Source of the DNA: Clostridiales bacterium
GTDB lineage: Bacteria; Bacillota; Clostridia; TANB77; CAG-508
Direction: 5' to 3'
Assembly (NCBI GenBank): GCA_019419955.1
Contig: JAHZIB010000004.1
Span: forward strand, 1-64,000
Length of the DNA: 64,000 nt
A program made the translations under genes and the position numbers. The stretch's first letter is position 1, and every line of letters starts with the position of its first letter. This document shows positions 45,539 through 53,505 of the stretch, in pieces. Under the pieces are notes generated by a model. The model worked only from the letters and a program-made list of their open reading frames with translations, ran no database searches and had not been told where the DNA came from.

Positions 45539-45555
45539 AAATTTGTTAGAAAAAT
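45532..45555 (+). repeat. Right copy of the putative integrase arm site
   Basis: Tandem TGTTAGAAA units matching 37749-37772 with one difference. They overlap the int stop codon. Confidence 0.55.
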
Positions 45556-45574
45556 CTAGCAATTTTATTATAAA

Positions 45575-45609
45575 AGCATCAAGGTTAATCTTACAAACTC
45601 CTTGATGCT
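45575..45609 (+). terminator. Hairpin after int
   Basis: AGCATCAAGG (45575-45584) pairs with CCTTGATGCT (45600-45609). It ends 4 nt before attR. Confidence 0.75.
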
Positions 45610-45613
45610 CTTA

Positions 45614-45701
45614 TGGTGCAGATGGCCGGAATCGAACCGGCACGGTTTATTCAACCGCAGGATTTTAAGTCCTGTGCGTCTACCAGTTCCGCCACATCTG
45701 C
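45614..45701 (-). tRNA. tRNA-Leu (UAA), attachment site of the element
   Basis: On the minus strand the gene runs from 45701 to 45614. The acceptor stem GCAGATG/CATCTGC closes, the anticodon loop CTTAAAA holds UAA, a class II variable arm CGGTTGAATAAACCG is present, the T-loop reads GGTTCGATTCC, and CCA is encoded. Its 3' 57 bases (45614-45670) are repeated at 37540-37596, so this end is attR and the tRNA is kept intact after integration. Confidence 0.96.
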
Positions 45702-45723
45702 ATTTGTAGAACTGACAATTGTT

Positions 45724-45753
45724 ATTTTACTACGTTTTACTAATGTTTGTCAA
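45724..45753 (-). promoter_or_regulatory. tRNA-Leu promoter
   Basis: On the minus strand TTGACA (45753-45748), an 18-nt spacer and TAAAAT (45729-45724) lie just upstream of the tRNA. Confidence 0.75.
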
Positions 45754-45970
45754 TAGTTATATTGAAATTTCTAAAATTTATTATTATTCGTCAATTGAAA
45801 AATTAAATGCGATTAAAAAGTAAAATTCAATTTACAAGTGTAGTGCAATTTTTGAGAAAAAATTTATAATTTATGCTTATATTATGATTGACAGTTATGT
45901 TAATTTTATAGTACAATTTTAAAAGAACTTTTTTTGTTCTGACCACCTTATATTAAAGGAGGAGAGTATT

Positions 45971-46126
45971 GTGAAATACATATGGCAGAAGCGGATAGAA
46001 GAAATGCCGCGAGAGAATGGCTTTCTATCATCAGAAGCTTTATATGAGCTTTTGAAAATTATTCAAGCTACTACTGATGAGAAAGAAAGAAAACTCGCTC
46101 TTGAGTTGTACCATTCACATAATTAA
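45971..46126 (+). CDS. Small hypothetical protein, 51 aa
   Basis: GTG 45971 follows a strong AAAGGAGGAGAGTATT site and opens a 51-codon frame (KYIWQKRIEEMPRENGFLSSE, then ERKLALELYHSHN). The product is charged and helical, without a membrane segment. A terminator follows 18 nt after the stop. The RBS, terminator and coding bias support a real small gene; its role is unknown. Confidence 0.65.
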   Translation: MKYIWQKRIEEMPRENGFLSSEALYELLKIIQATTDEKERKLALELYHSHN

Positions 46127-46143
46127 TTTGCTAATTTCACAAT

Positions 46144-46166
46144 GGGAGCCATTGAGCTCCCTTTTT
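46144..46166 (+). terminator. Terminator after the small gene
   Basis: GGGAGC (46144-46149) pairs with GCTCCC (46156-46161) and is followed by five T. Confidence 0.8.
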
Positions 46167-46262
46167 GTTGCACCAGAAAGCCAGCAATAAATTTCCAGCG
46201 CAACAAGGGTTAAATTTTCTTGAGTTATATTTAATGATGTAATATTGTTTAAATCAATTACA

Positions 46263-48116
46263 CTATTCTACTGTAACTGATTTTGCAAGATTTCTTGGTT
46301 TATCTACATCGAGCCCCTTTAATTTAGAAATATAATAAGATAAAAGTTGCATTGGTACAACAGAAAGGATAGGTGAAATTAATGGGTTTGTTTCAGGAAT
46401 GTTTATTATATATTCAAAGTGACTATTTGGAATAATTTGATTAGTAATTATTAAAGTTTTAGCACCTCTAGTAATAACTTCCTGAATATTACTTATGGAT
46501 TTTTCCACTAAAACTGGGTTAGTTATAATTCCTATAACTGTAATACCATTTTCTATTAGGGCAATCGGACCATGCTTTAATTCTCCAGCAGCATATGCTT
46601 CTGAATGAATGTATGAAATTTCCTTTAATTTTAATGAACCTTCTAATGCTACATTGTAGTCTGTTCCTCTGCCTAAGAAAAACATATCTTTTTCAGTGTA
46701 TGTTTTTTTTGCAAATTCCTTAATTTGGCTGGTATTATCCAATATTTGTTCAATCTTAGAAGGTAAGTCAATTATGTCTGACTTTAATTCTTCTATAGTT
46801 TTATTTTCAACACTACCTAAAACCTCAGCGAAATGCATTGCTAATATTGCTACAAGAACTACTTGAGATGTATAAGCTTTTGTTGAAGCGACGGCAATTT
46901 CTGGACCTGCATGTGTGTATATTGAATAATCTGCTTCTCTTGTGATAGAACTACCTATGACATTAGATATTGCTAAGGTTTTGGCACCTTTTGATTTAGC
47001 AAGTTTTAGTGCAGCAATAGTATCAGCAGTTTCACCTGACTGACTAATATATATGCATAAGGTATGCTTATCAATAATTGGATTTCTATATCTAAATTCA
47101 GATGCAATATCTACTTCTGTTGGTATTTGACATAGTTTTTCAAATAAGTTTTTTCCAACTAAACCAGCATGCATAGCAGTACCACATGCTACAATGAATA
47201 TTCTATTTATACTAGACAAATATTCTTTTGTAAATTCAATATCATTAAAAGAGCATTTTTCTCCTAAACGAAATCGCGAACCGATTGTTTCTCTTATTGC
47301 AGTTGGTTGCTCAAAAATTTCTTTGAGCATATAATCTTCATATCCATCTTTTCCAACTGAATTAGCATCCCACTCAATATTTTTAATTGCTTTATTATGT
47401 TCAGTCAAACTGTTATCAAAGAATCTAATGTTTTCTCTCTTTATTACAGCGAATTCATTATCATCTAATAGGTAAAATTCTTTTGTATATTTTAAAATAG
47501 CAGGAATATCAGATGCAATGAAATTTTCTTCCTTTCCTTTTCCTATAACAAGGGGACTATCTTTTCTAACTACTACAATTTGATCAGGACAGATTGGAGA
47601 TATTACTTCAATTGCATAGCTGCCTTTTAAATCATATACCGCCGATTTTACTGCGCCTAAAAATTTTTCTTCCGAATCTTTTAAAATTGAAACTGAACCA
47701 TTTGTATAATAATAGTGGATTAAATTAGGTATAATTTCGGTGTCGGTTTGAGAAACAAAGTTATAACCTTTAGAAACTAAAAACTCTTTTAAGGCATTAT
47801 AATTTTCAATAATTCCATTATGTACAACAGCAAAAGTACCACTGTTATCAATATGAGGATGAGAATTTTCTTTTGAAGGTTTACCATGAGTAGCCCATCT
47901 TGTATGAGCAATACCAACTGTAGCTTCAAGATTGTCAATGCCATCTAATTCATACAAATTTTTTACTCTGCCTTTGTCTTTCATAACTTTTATTGCATCT
48001 TTTTCAACAACTGCAATACCAGCAGAGTCATATCCTCTATATTCTAGGCTCATAAGACCATCAATCAATATTGGTGTAGCCTTTTTATTACCAATATATC
48101 CAACAATTCCACACAT
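46263..48116 (-). CDS. glmS: Glutamine-fructose-6-phosphate aminotransferase
   Basis: GlmS makes glucosamine-6-phosphate for cell-wall synthesis. The 617-aa protein begins MCGIVGYIG with the N-terminal nucleophile Cys2. The glutaminase domain (RWATHGKPS, HNGIIENY) spans about 1-240. Two SIS domains follow (FIVACGTAMHAG, SQSGETADTIAAL), and the C-terminus ends in DKPRNLAKSVTVE, as in the family. RBS AAAGGAGGG. The 5'UTR predicted from its promoter is only about 25 nt, so the glmS ribozyme found in many Firmicutes is absent. Confidence 0.97.
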   Translation of the reverse strand: MCGIVGYIGNKKATPILIDGLMSLEYRGYDSAGIAVVEKDAIKVMKDKGRVKNLYELDGIDNLEATVGIAHTRWATHGKPSKENSHPHIDNSGTFAVVHNGIIENYNALKEFLVSKGYNFVSQTDTEIIPNLIHYYYTNGSVSILKDSEEKFLGAVKSAVYDLKGSYAIEVISPICPDQIVVVRKDSPLVIGKGKEENFIASDIPAILKYTKEFYLLDDNEFAVIKRENIRFFDNSLTEHNKAIKNIEWDANSVGKDGYEDYMLKEIFEQPTAIRETIGSRFRLGEKCSFNDIEFTKEYLSSINRIFIVACGTAMHAGLVGKNLFEKLCQIPTEVDIASEFRYRNPIIDKHTLCIYISQSGETADTIAALKLAKSKGAKTLAISNVIGSSITREADYSIYTHAGPEIAVASTKAYTSQVVLVAILAMHFAEVLGSVENKTIEELKSDIIDLPSKIEQILDNTSQIKEFAKKTYTEKDMFFLGRGTDYNVALEGSLKLKEISYIHSEAYAAGELKHGPIALIENGITVIGIITNPVLVEKSISNIQEVITRGAKTLIITNQIIPNSHFEYIINIPETNPLISPILSVVPMQLLSYYISKLKGLDVDKPRNLAKSVTVE

Positions 48117-48148
48117 AGGAACCCTCCTTTTACTACTTTATTACCAGT

Positions 48149-48177
48149 ATATTACTATAGTTTAAACAATGTGTCAA
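48149..48177 (-). promoter_or_regulatory. glmS promoter
   Basis: On the minus strand TTGACA (48177-48172), 17 nt, TAATAT (48154-48149). The start site would fall about 25 nt before the ATG. Confidence 0.7.
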
Positions 48178-48365
48178 TTAGTTTTTATATATCTAATCAA
48201 TAAAATGAAACAATAACAAAATACAAGAAACACATATAACGTGTTAATAATAAGGCAAAATATTACCCATTAACAATAGTTATAAAAAATAACAAAGAAG
48301 TATTGAATAAAAAAATGGCTAATGATATAATAACATATATATACTAACAAGAGAGGGAAATTAAT

Positions 48366-48713
48366 ATGGGACTAGCTGTAATAATATATATATTATTACT
48401 AATAATTTTTGGTCTGATTGCTTTTTCAGTATTACAGTTAAAGCTAGCAGGAATAAGAGTTAAAGATTTCTGGAGTTTTATTCAAGCAAACCAAATGTTA
48501 GATAAGTTATATATTTTTTCAAAGAAATATCAGCTCATGACACCACAGGAACAGATTGTTTTTCTAAGTGAGGCAGAAAAGGTTTTTAATGCTTTTGACA
48601 AAATACCAGATATGGTATGGGAAGAAGAATACAGAAAGTATTCACAAGTGGTCGAAGCATATAAAAATATTAGAGTTGAAAGATGGAGCAATAGAAACTC
48701 AGGTAATAATTAG
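48366..48713 (+). CDS. Small membrane-anchored hypothetical protein, 115 aa
   Basis: An N-terminal membrane helix (residues 3-25, AVIIYILLLIIFGLIAFSVL) is followed by a soluble helical domain (FWSFIQANQMLDKLYIFSKK, then PQEQIVFLSEAEKVFNAFDK). No family recognised. ATG 48366 follows AAGAGAGGGAAATTAAT. It precedes the cysteine desulfurase but a terminator hairpin separates the two. Confidence 0.7.
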   Translation: MGLAVIIYILLLIIFGLIAFSVLQLKLAGIRVKDFWSFIQANQMLDKLYIFSKKYQLMTPQEQIVFLSEAEKVFNAFDKIPDMVWEEEYRKYSQVVEAYKNIRVERWSNRNSGNN

Positions 48714-48722
48714 TAAAAAATT

Positions 48723-48751
48723 GCATATAATATATTATATGTAATTTTTTT
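48723..48751 (+). terminator. Terminator before the cysteine desulfurase gene
   Basis: The palindrome CATATAATATATTATATG is followed by TAATTTTTTT. Confidence 0.65.
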
Positions 48752-48817
48752 GTGCGAAATTTTGAGGGAAGGAGTGTATGGTTATTTAAAATACTAAATA
48801 TACCATACAAAAACAAA

Positions 48818-49945
48818 ATGAAAGTTAGATATTTTGACCATGCAGCGACTACGCCTGTTAGGGAAGAGGTTATAAAAGAGATGATACCATATTTTGGTAC
48901 TGAGTATGGAAATGCATCAGCTATGTATTCTATAGGTAGAAATGCAAAAAGGGCAATAAATATTGCAAGAAGACAAGTAGCTGAGGCTATTAATTGTGAA
49001 CCTTCAGAAGTTTATTTTACTTCATGTGGGAGTGAAAGCGATAATTTAGCTATAAAAGGATATGCTTATGCAAATAGAAGTAAAGGAAATCATATTATTA
49101 CCAGCAAAATTGAGCATCATGCTGTTTTGGATAGTTGTAGAAGTCTTGAAAAAGAGGGGTACAGTGTCACCTATTTGAATGTAGATGAAAATGGATTTAT
49201 AGATATTAATCAACTATTAAATTCTATTAATGATAAAACTATTTTAATTACAATAATGTTTGCAAATAATGAAATTGGAACAATAGAACCAATTATGGAG
49301 ATTGGAAAGATTGCAAAAGAAAGAAACATTGCTTTTCATACTGATGCTGTTCAGGCAATTGGAAATGCACTAATAAATGTCAAGCAAATGAATATAGATA
49401 TGCTTTCACTTTCAGGACACAAATTTTATGCTCCAAAGGGAGTTGGAGCGCTTTATATCAAAAAGGGTATTACATTGAAAAAGTTGCAAGATGGAGGAGA
49501 ACAGGAAAGTAATTTGAGATCTGGTACAGAAAATGTGGCGGAAATAGTTGGCTTGGGTAAAGCTATTGAGCTTATATATAGGCAGTTTGATGAATATAAT
49601 AATAAATTGAAGAAACTTAGAGATTATTATATATCAGAAGTTAGGAATAAGATTCCAAATACCAAGGTAAATGGGGATTTGGAGAAGAGACTTTCTGGAA
49701 ATGCTAACATAAGCTTTGCCGGAGTCGATGATTCAGAATTACTATTTAAATTAGATGAACTAGGAATTTGTGCTTCAGCTGGTTCAGCATGTAGTACATC
49801 TAATCCAGAACCATCACATGTGCTTACAGCCATAGGACTTAATAAGGAATTTATAAATGGAACTTTGAGGATTTCGTTTGGAAAAGATAACAACATAGAA
49901 GATGTGGATTACCTAGTAAAAAGTTTAAGCAATATAATAAAATAA
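48818..49945 (+). CDS. iscS: Cysteine desulfurase (NifS/IscS type)
   Basis: This PLP enzyme releases sulfur from cysteine for Fe-S clusters and tRNA thiolation. The 375-aa protein has YFDHAATTP at the start, the PLP-binding SLSGHKFYAPKG (Lys), HTDAVQAIG, and the active-site loop SAGSACSTSNPEPSH with the nucleophilic Cys. ATG 48818 fits the family N-terminus but has almost no RBS. Upstream, a strong AAGGAG at 48770 serves an in-between mini-frame ATG GTT ATT TAA. Initiation may depend on that. No iscU is adjacent; NifS paralogue assignment is open. Confidence 0.9.
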   Translation: MKVRYFDHAATTPVREEVIKEMIPYFGTEYGNASAMYSIGRNAKRAINIARRQVAEAINCEPSEVYFTSCGSESDNLAIKGYAYANRSKGNHIITSKIEHHAVLDSCRSLEKEGYSVTYLNVDENGFIDINQLLNSINDKTILITIMFANNEIGTIEPIMEIGKIAKERNIAFHTDAVQAIGNALINVKQMNIDMLSLSGHKFYAPKGVGALYIKKGITLKKLQDGGEQESNLRSGTENVAEIVGLGKAIELIYRQFDEYNNKLKKLRDYYISEVRNKIPNTKVNGDLEKRLSGNANISFAGVDDSELLFKLDELGICASAGSACSTSNPEPSHVLTAIGLNKEFINGTLRISFGKDNNIEDVDYLVKSLSNIIK

Positions 49946-50019
49946 AAAAGTGTAAAAAAAGAAGTAAATGAGAGAAAAGTAGAGTAAAGTTAATGTAAAT
50001 AGATAATAACACGAAAATA

Positions 50020-50044
50020 AATACTAGCATATACGCTAGTATTT
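50020..50044. terminator. Hairpin after the desulfurase gene
   Basis: AATACTAGC and GCTAGTATT pair around ATATAC, between convergent genes. Confidence 0.65.
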
Positions 50045-50089
50045 ATTATATAATACATATAACATATGAGTTAATATAGAAAATATAAC

Positions 50090-50314
50090 TTAATTTTTGG
50101 ATTTTTGTTTGTTATCAGGGATATATTCAATTAAATCAGATATTTCACAATTAAATATAGTGCAAATACGATTTAGTTGTGAAATGTCTAGCCTTTTGGA
50201 TTCTTCGTAATACATTTTTGATATTGTAGCAGGTCGGATATTTGCGCTTCTAGCTAGCACGGCCTGTGTCATCTTATGCTTACCTAATAAATCTGATAAT
50301 TTTATTTTTATCAT
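50090..50314 (-). CDS. XRE-family transcriptional regulator
   Basis: A 74-aa protein that is essentially one Cro/C1-type helix-turn-helix (KLSDLLGKHKMTQAVLARSANIRPATISKMYYEE) plus a short second helix pair (LNRICTIFNCEISDLIEYIP). ATG 50314 lies 9 nt after GGAAGG; TTG 50323 is the alternative. A perfect 11-bp-arm palindrome just upstream is the obvious autoregulatory operator. The neighbouring divergent gene (50481) may also be controlled. Confidence 0.88.
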   Translation of the reverse strand: MIKIKLSDLLGKHKMTQAVLARSANIRPATISKMYYEESKRLDISQLNRICTIFNCEISDLIEYIPDNKQKSKN

Positions 50315-50340
50315 ATGCCACAACCTTCCATTAAAACTCT

Positions 50341-50368
50341 ATATGACAAAAGTCGAATTTTGTCATAT
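50341..50368. promoter_or_regulatory. Palindromic operator upstream of the XRE gene
   Basis: ATATGACAAAA (50341-50351) and TTTTGTCATAT (50358-50368) are exact inverted copies with a 6-nt centre. The palindrome sits at the expected promoter of the regulator gene. Confidence 0.65.
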
Positions 50369-50480
50369 TTTATAATATACTTGTATTTTATCATGCAATG
50401 TATTAAAATTACACATACAAACTAAAATATAACGATAAGAGTAATAAAAACCATATTAGAAGTAAAGAAGGGAATATTCT

Positions 50481-50717
50481 ATGTTTAGAAAAAAGGTACA
50501 TGTTATTGAAGATAATAAGGAATGGAAAGAAAATAATCAGGAGTATTTGAAAGAATTACAAAGTTTTTTTGACAAAGCAGAAAATATTTTAGACACTGAG
50601 TTAAAAAACAAAATTGTAGATCAGATGCTAAAATGCGATGAAGTATTGACAAAAATTGCGGAAAGTAGATTTAAAGAGTACTATAAATTAGGATACAAAA
50701 ATGCAAAAAGTGAATAA
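50481..50717 (+). CDS. Hypothetical protein, 78 aa
   Basis: A charged, fully helical small protein (KEWKENNQEYLKELQSFFDK, then MLKCDEVLTKIAESRFKEYY). ATG 50481 follows AAGAAGGGAATATTCT. No family recognised. It precedes the TauE/SafE pair by 45 nt and may be in the same transcript. Confidence 0.65.
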   Translation: MFRKKVHVIEDNKEWKENNQEYLKELQSFFDKAENILDTELKNKIVDQMLKCDEVLTKIAESRFKEYYKLGYKNAKSE

Positions 50718-50762
50718 AAAAATTTTTTGCGTACACAATAAATGTAAGTGAGAGTGTATGCA

Positions 50763-51107
50763 ATGAAAAAATTTTTTATAGGCATTTTAGTTGGAATCAT
50801 ATGTGGAATGTTTGCATCAGGAGGTGGACTTTTATTAGTGCCAGTATTTACATATATACTTGGATTAGAGGAAAAAGAGGCACGAGCAACTTCGCTTTTT
50901 TGTATTCTTCCTATGGTTGCAATTACTGCCTTAATATATAGTAAAAATAATTTTATAGATTGGGGATTAGGAATAAAATGTGCAATTGGTGGCATTATAG
51001 GAGGAATAATTGGTGGAAAATTATTAAATAAATTTTCTAACAAATTTTTAAAACTTTCTTTTATTATATTCTTATTTTATGCAGGAATTAATATGATTGT
51101 GAGGTGA
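50763..51107 (+). CDS. TauE/SafE-family permease, N-terminal half protein
   Basis: A 114-aa protein with four hydrophobic segments and the glycine-rich pattern of one TauE/SafE (TSUP) repeat: GIICGMFASGGGLLLVPVF near the start, then LGLEEKEARATSLF. Normal family members of about 250 aa contain two such repeats; here the second is a separate gene 2 nt downstream (51110). The pair probably forms a heteromeric anion or sulfonate/sulfite exporter. RBS weak (GTGAGAG). I see no frameshift joining the two, so this looks like a true split. Confidence 0.8.
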   Translation: MKKFFIGILVGIICGMFASGGGLLLVPVFTYILGLEEKEARATSLFCILPMVAITALIYSKNNFIDWGLGIKCAIGGIIGGIIGGKLLNKFSNKFLKLSFIIFLFYAGINMIVR

Positions 51108-51109
51108 AT

Positions 51110-51499
51110 ATGAAAGAGGTTATTATAGGAGTTGTGGCTGGAGTTGTTGGTGGACTAGGAATGGGTGGAGGTACAGTTCTAATATTGCTTCTTTCTATGT
51201 TTAATAATATAGAGCAACACATTGCACAAGGTACTAATGTGGTATTTTTTATTCCTACTGCTATAGCAGCAATTGTAATTTTTATTAAAAATAGAAATAT
51301 AAAATTTAAAGTAGGGATACCAATTCTGTTATGGGGAATGGCTGGTACCGTTATTGGTGCAGTTATTTCTAGCAATATGGATGTATATGTACTTAGAAAA
51401 TGCTTTGGAGTATTTTTAATAATTATTGCAATATATCAAACATATTCTGTATATAAAATGTATAGAAAAGAAAAAAATAGGAATAATAATATAAAATGA
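51110..51499 (+). CDS. TauE/SafE-family permease, C-terminal half protein
   Basis: A 129-aa partner of the previous gene: four hydrophobic segments with GVVAGVVGGLGMGGGTVLIL and the internal QGTNVVFFIPTAIAAI motif. GAGGTGA lies at the end of the preceding gene, so translation is coupled. The C-terminus is basic and cytoplasmic. Together with 50763-51107 it rebuilds one full transporter. Confidence 0.8.
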   Translation: MKEVIIGVVAGVVGGLGMGGGTVLILLLSMFNNIEQHIAQGTNVVFFIPTAIAAIVIFIKNRNIKFKVGIPILLWGMAGTVIGAVISSNMDVYVLRKCFGVFLIIIAIYQTYSVYKMYRKEKNRNNNIK

Positions 51500-51516
51500 T
51501 GAAAAGGAGGAAATAT

Positions 51517-51663
51517 ATGAATATGAAATTTGTTAAAGGAATGATTCTTGGAGGTCTTATATCAGCAGGAGTGGCAATGGCTTGCTCTGAGACTATGGGA
51601 CAAGGCAAGAGGAAAATGGTAAAAATGGGAAGGCAGTTTGCAAAAAAAATGGGCATCATGTAA
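51517..51663 (+). CDS. Small YtxH-like protein, 48 aa
   Basis: ATG 51517 after AAAAGGAGG opens a 48-codon frame: one hydrophobic N-terminal segment (FVKGMILGGLISAGVAMA) and a basic Met-rich tail (KRKMVKMGRQFAKKMGIM). Small single-helix proteins of this design (YtxH-like) are common in Firmicutes. It follows the permease pair and ends before a strong terminator. Confidence 0.7.
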   Translation: MNMKFVKGMILGGLISAGVAMACSETMGQGKRKMVKMGRQFAKKMGIM

Positions 51664-51672
51664 AGGTAGGAA

Positions 51673-51714
51673 AAAAGAAGTACAGTATAATTAAAGTTAG
51701 ACTGTACTTCTTTT
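51673..51714 (+). terminator. Terminator after the permease operon
   Basis: AAAAGAAGTACAGT (51673-51686) and ACTGTACTTCTTTT (51701-51714) form a perfect 14-bp stem. A second hairpin (51762-51787) precedes the convergent gene. Confidence 0.88.
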
Positions 51715-51788
51715 AATGATGCAAAAGTAAAAAAGTTAAAATACATAAATTTATTGATAATATATGCTTTTTCTAAAGAAAGCATATT

Positions 51789-52370
51789 CTAGAAAGGTCT
51801 GCAACATGGTCTACATGGTCTTTCGGGTTTTTTATTACAGTTATCCTCTTTTTTATTGCAATCCTTGTCTTCATGACATTCTTTATCTTCTTCTTTATGG
51901 CAAGGCTCTTTGTGACAAGGGTCTTTTTGGCAATATTCATCATGGCATTCATCTTTTTCACAAGGTTCATGACAAGGTTTGCAATTTTCTTTTTTACAAT
52001 CTAATTTAATACCCTTTAGGCACTTTTCGTCATGTTCTACTTTAGTACATATTTTGCAGTGTTTTACTCTATCTACCCAGATTTCTATTTCATAGAATCT
52101 GTTTGCACAAAGAGGGCCAAATACGAACTCACCTTCGCAGTCAGTAAAAGTGTGAGATACAGGGCGTCTTTCTTCCTTTCCGCATTCACATACAACCTCA
52201 ACTAATTTTACTACAGCATTTTCAACAGGCTCTTGATAGCAATCCTTTACAATCCCATAGATAACAGTTCTATTGTCTTCTGGTAAAGTAATATCTAAGT
52301 CAAATTGCTTCCCGCTAGCTAAAACTCCGTCCACGTTTAAAACAGGACATATATTTTTTTCATATTCCAT
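51789..52370 (-). CDS. Carboxypeptidase-regulatory-like domain protein with Cys/His-rich tail
   Basis: A 193-aa protein. Residues about 30-120 form a beta-sandwich of the carboxypeptidase regulatory-like type (TVIYGIVKDCYQEPVENAVV, then HTFTDCEGEFVFGPL). The last 70 residues are extraordinary: about 17 cysteines and seven histidines among Lys/Glu/Asp/Pro, in CxxPC and C-H repeats (NCKPCHEPCEKDECHDEYCQ). No signal peptide is present. Such proteins are seen in spore or cell-envelope contexts in clostridia; metal binding is my inference. ATG 52370 has a good RBS (AAAGGATG). It is alone on its strand. Confidence 0.7.
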   Translation of the reverse strand: MEYEKNICPVLNVDGVLASGKQFDLDITLPEDNRTVIYGIVKDCYQEPVENAVVKLVEVVCECGKEERRPVSHTFTDCEGEFVFGPLCANRFYEIEIWVDRVKHCKICTKVEHDEKCLKGIKLDCKKENCKPCHEPCEKDECHDEYCQKDPCHKEPCHKEEDKECHEDKDCNKKEDNCNKKPERPCRPCCRPF

Positions 52371-52659
52371 AATTATTAATCATCCTTTCTTAAGCATTTT
52401 GCTTAATATATAATATGAGTTTTTTGAAAAAAAGTGTATTTATTGTAGAAAAAACTGTAAAAAGATAGTATAATAGTAAAGTCGTTTTTGGTAGGTTAAA
52501 ATCTAGCGGACCAATGTAATTCAATTTCTTGAGAAGGTGTTTTATATTTTTTAAGAATTTGAATAAAATATCAATTGGGGATCTACTTTAGCGTATATTA
52601 ATAAAACAAAATTATTGCATAAAATATAAAAAACAACATTGAGAAGGAGGATACATAGC
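52371..52659. other. Intergenic stretch upstream of murI
   Basis: No reading frame. A minus-strand promoter for the Cys-rich gene and a plus-strand promoter for murI must lie here; a TATAAT-like box is near 52469. A 5' leader precedes murI, but I see no strong helix. Confidence 0.4.
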
Positions 52660-53442
52660 ATGGATAACAGAGCGATAGGAGTTTTTGATTCAGGAGTAGG
52701 AGGATTAACTGTACTAAAAGAGATTAAAGAGGTTCTACCGAATGAAAATTATATATATATTGGTGATACAGCAAGTTTTCCTTATGGTAGTAAGTCTAAA
52801 CAAACAATTATCGAACTTAGCAAGAAAAGAATTCAATCTTTAATTAATATGGATGTAAAAATGATTGTAATAGCGTGTGGTACAGCTACAAGTCAAGCAT
52901 TAGAAGAAATGCAAAAATTATTTAATGTTCCAATAATAGGTATAATTAATCCAACAGTCGAGCATTTGAAAGAAGAGGGGAAAAATAAAATTGGTGTTAT
53001 AGCAACAACAGGAACTATTAGAAGTGAAGGATGGCAAAACAAATTATTGAAAGAGATAAATGGAGCTATAGTGCAAGGAAAGGCATGTCCCTTACTTGCA
53101 CCTATGGCTGAGGAAGGCTGGACTGAAAATGAGATTGCAAAATTAACAATTCATGAATATATAAAGGATATGAAAGAGTTTGAAGCATTAATTTTAGGTT
53201 GTACACATTATCCATTGTTTAAAAAATTGATTGAGAATGAGCTTGGAGAAAATGTAGAGATAATAAATACGGGAGAAATGGTTGCAAATGAAGTGAAAAA
53301 ATATATTGGAGAAAATAATATGAAAAATACTTTAGATAAAGTGAATACTAGAATTTTCTTGACTGATTTAGAGTGCAATTTTATAAATGTAGCAAAAAAA
53401 TTATTAAAAGATGAAAATATAAAGTTAGAAAAAATAGAATAA
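52660..53442 (+). CDS. murI: Glutamate racemase
   Basis: MurI supplies D-glutamate for peptidoglycan. The 260-aa protein has IGVFDSGVGGLTVLKE at the start (Asp and Ser of the phosphate-like site), the two catalytic cysteines in IACGTATSQ and LGCTHYPL, and the family length. ATG 52660 is 9 nt after AAGGAGG. It heads a row of small genes to 55149. Confidence 0.95.
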   Translation: MDNRAIGVFDSGVGGLTVLKEIKEVLPNENYIYIGDTASFPYGSKSKQTIIELSKKRIQSLINMDVKMIVIACGTATSQALEEMQKLFNVPIIGIINPTVEHLKEEGKNKIGVIATTGTIRSEGWQNKLLKEINGAIVQGKACPLLAPMAEEGWTENEIAKLTIHEYIKDMKEFEALILGCTHYPLFKKLIENELGENVEIINTGEMVANEVKKYIGENNMKNTLDKVNTRIFLTDLECNFINVAKKLLKDENIKLEKIE

Positions 53443-53505
53443 ATAAAAAAATGAAAGCATATAATCTTATTAGTCTAATTTCTTTATCAGAATGAGAGGG
53501 GTTAT

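Noticed and set aside
37749..45555. CRISPR array
   Set aside because: The TGTTAGAAA repeats occur as one tandem pair at each element end, without regular spacers; no array was seen anywhere in the window.
48120..48360. glmS ribozyme upstream of glmS
   Set aside because: No matching helices or cleavage-site context were seen, and a promoter at 48149-48177 leaves only a short 5'UTR.
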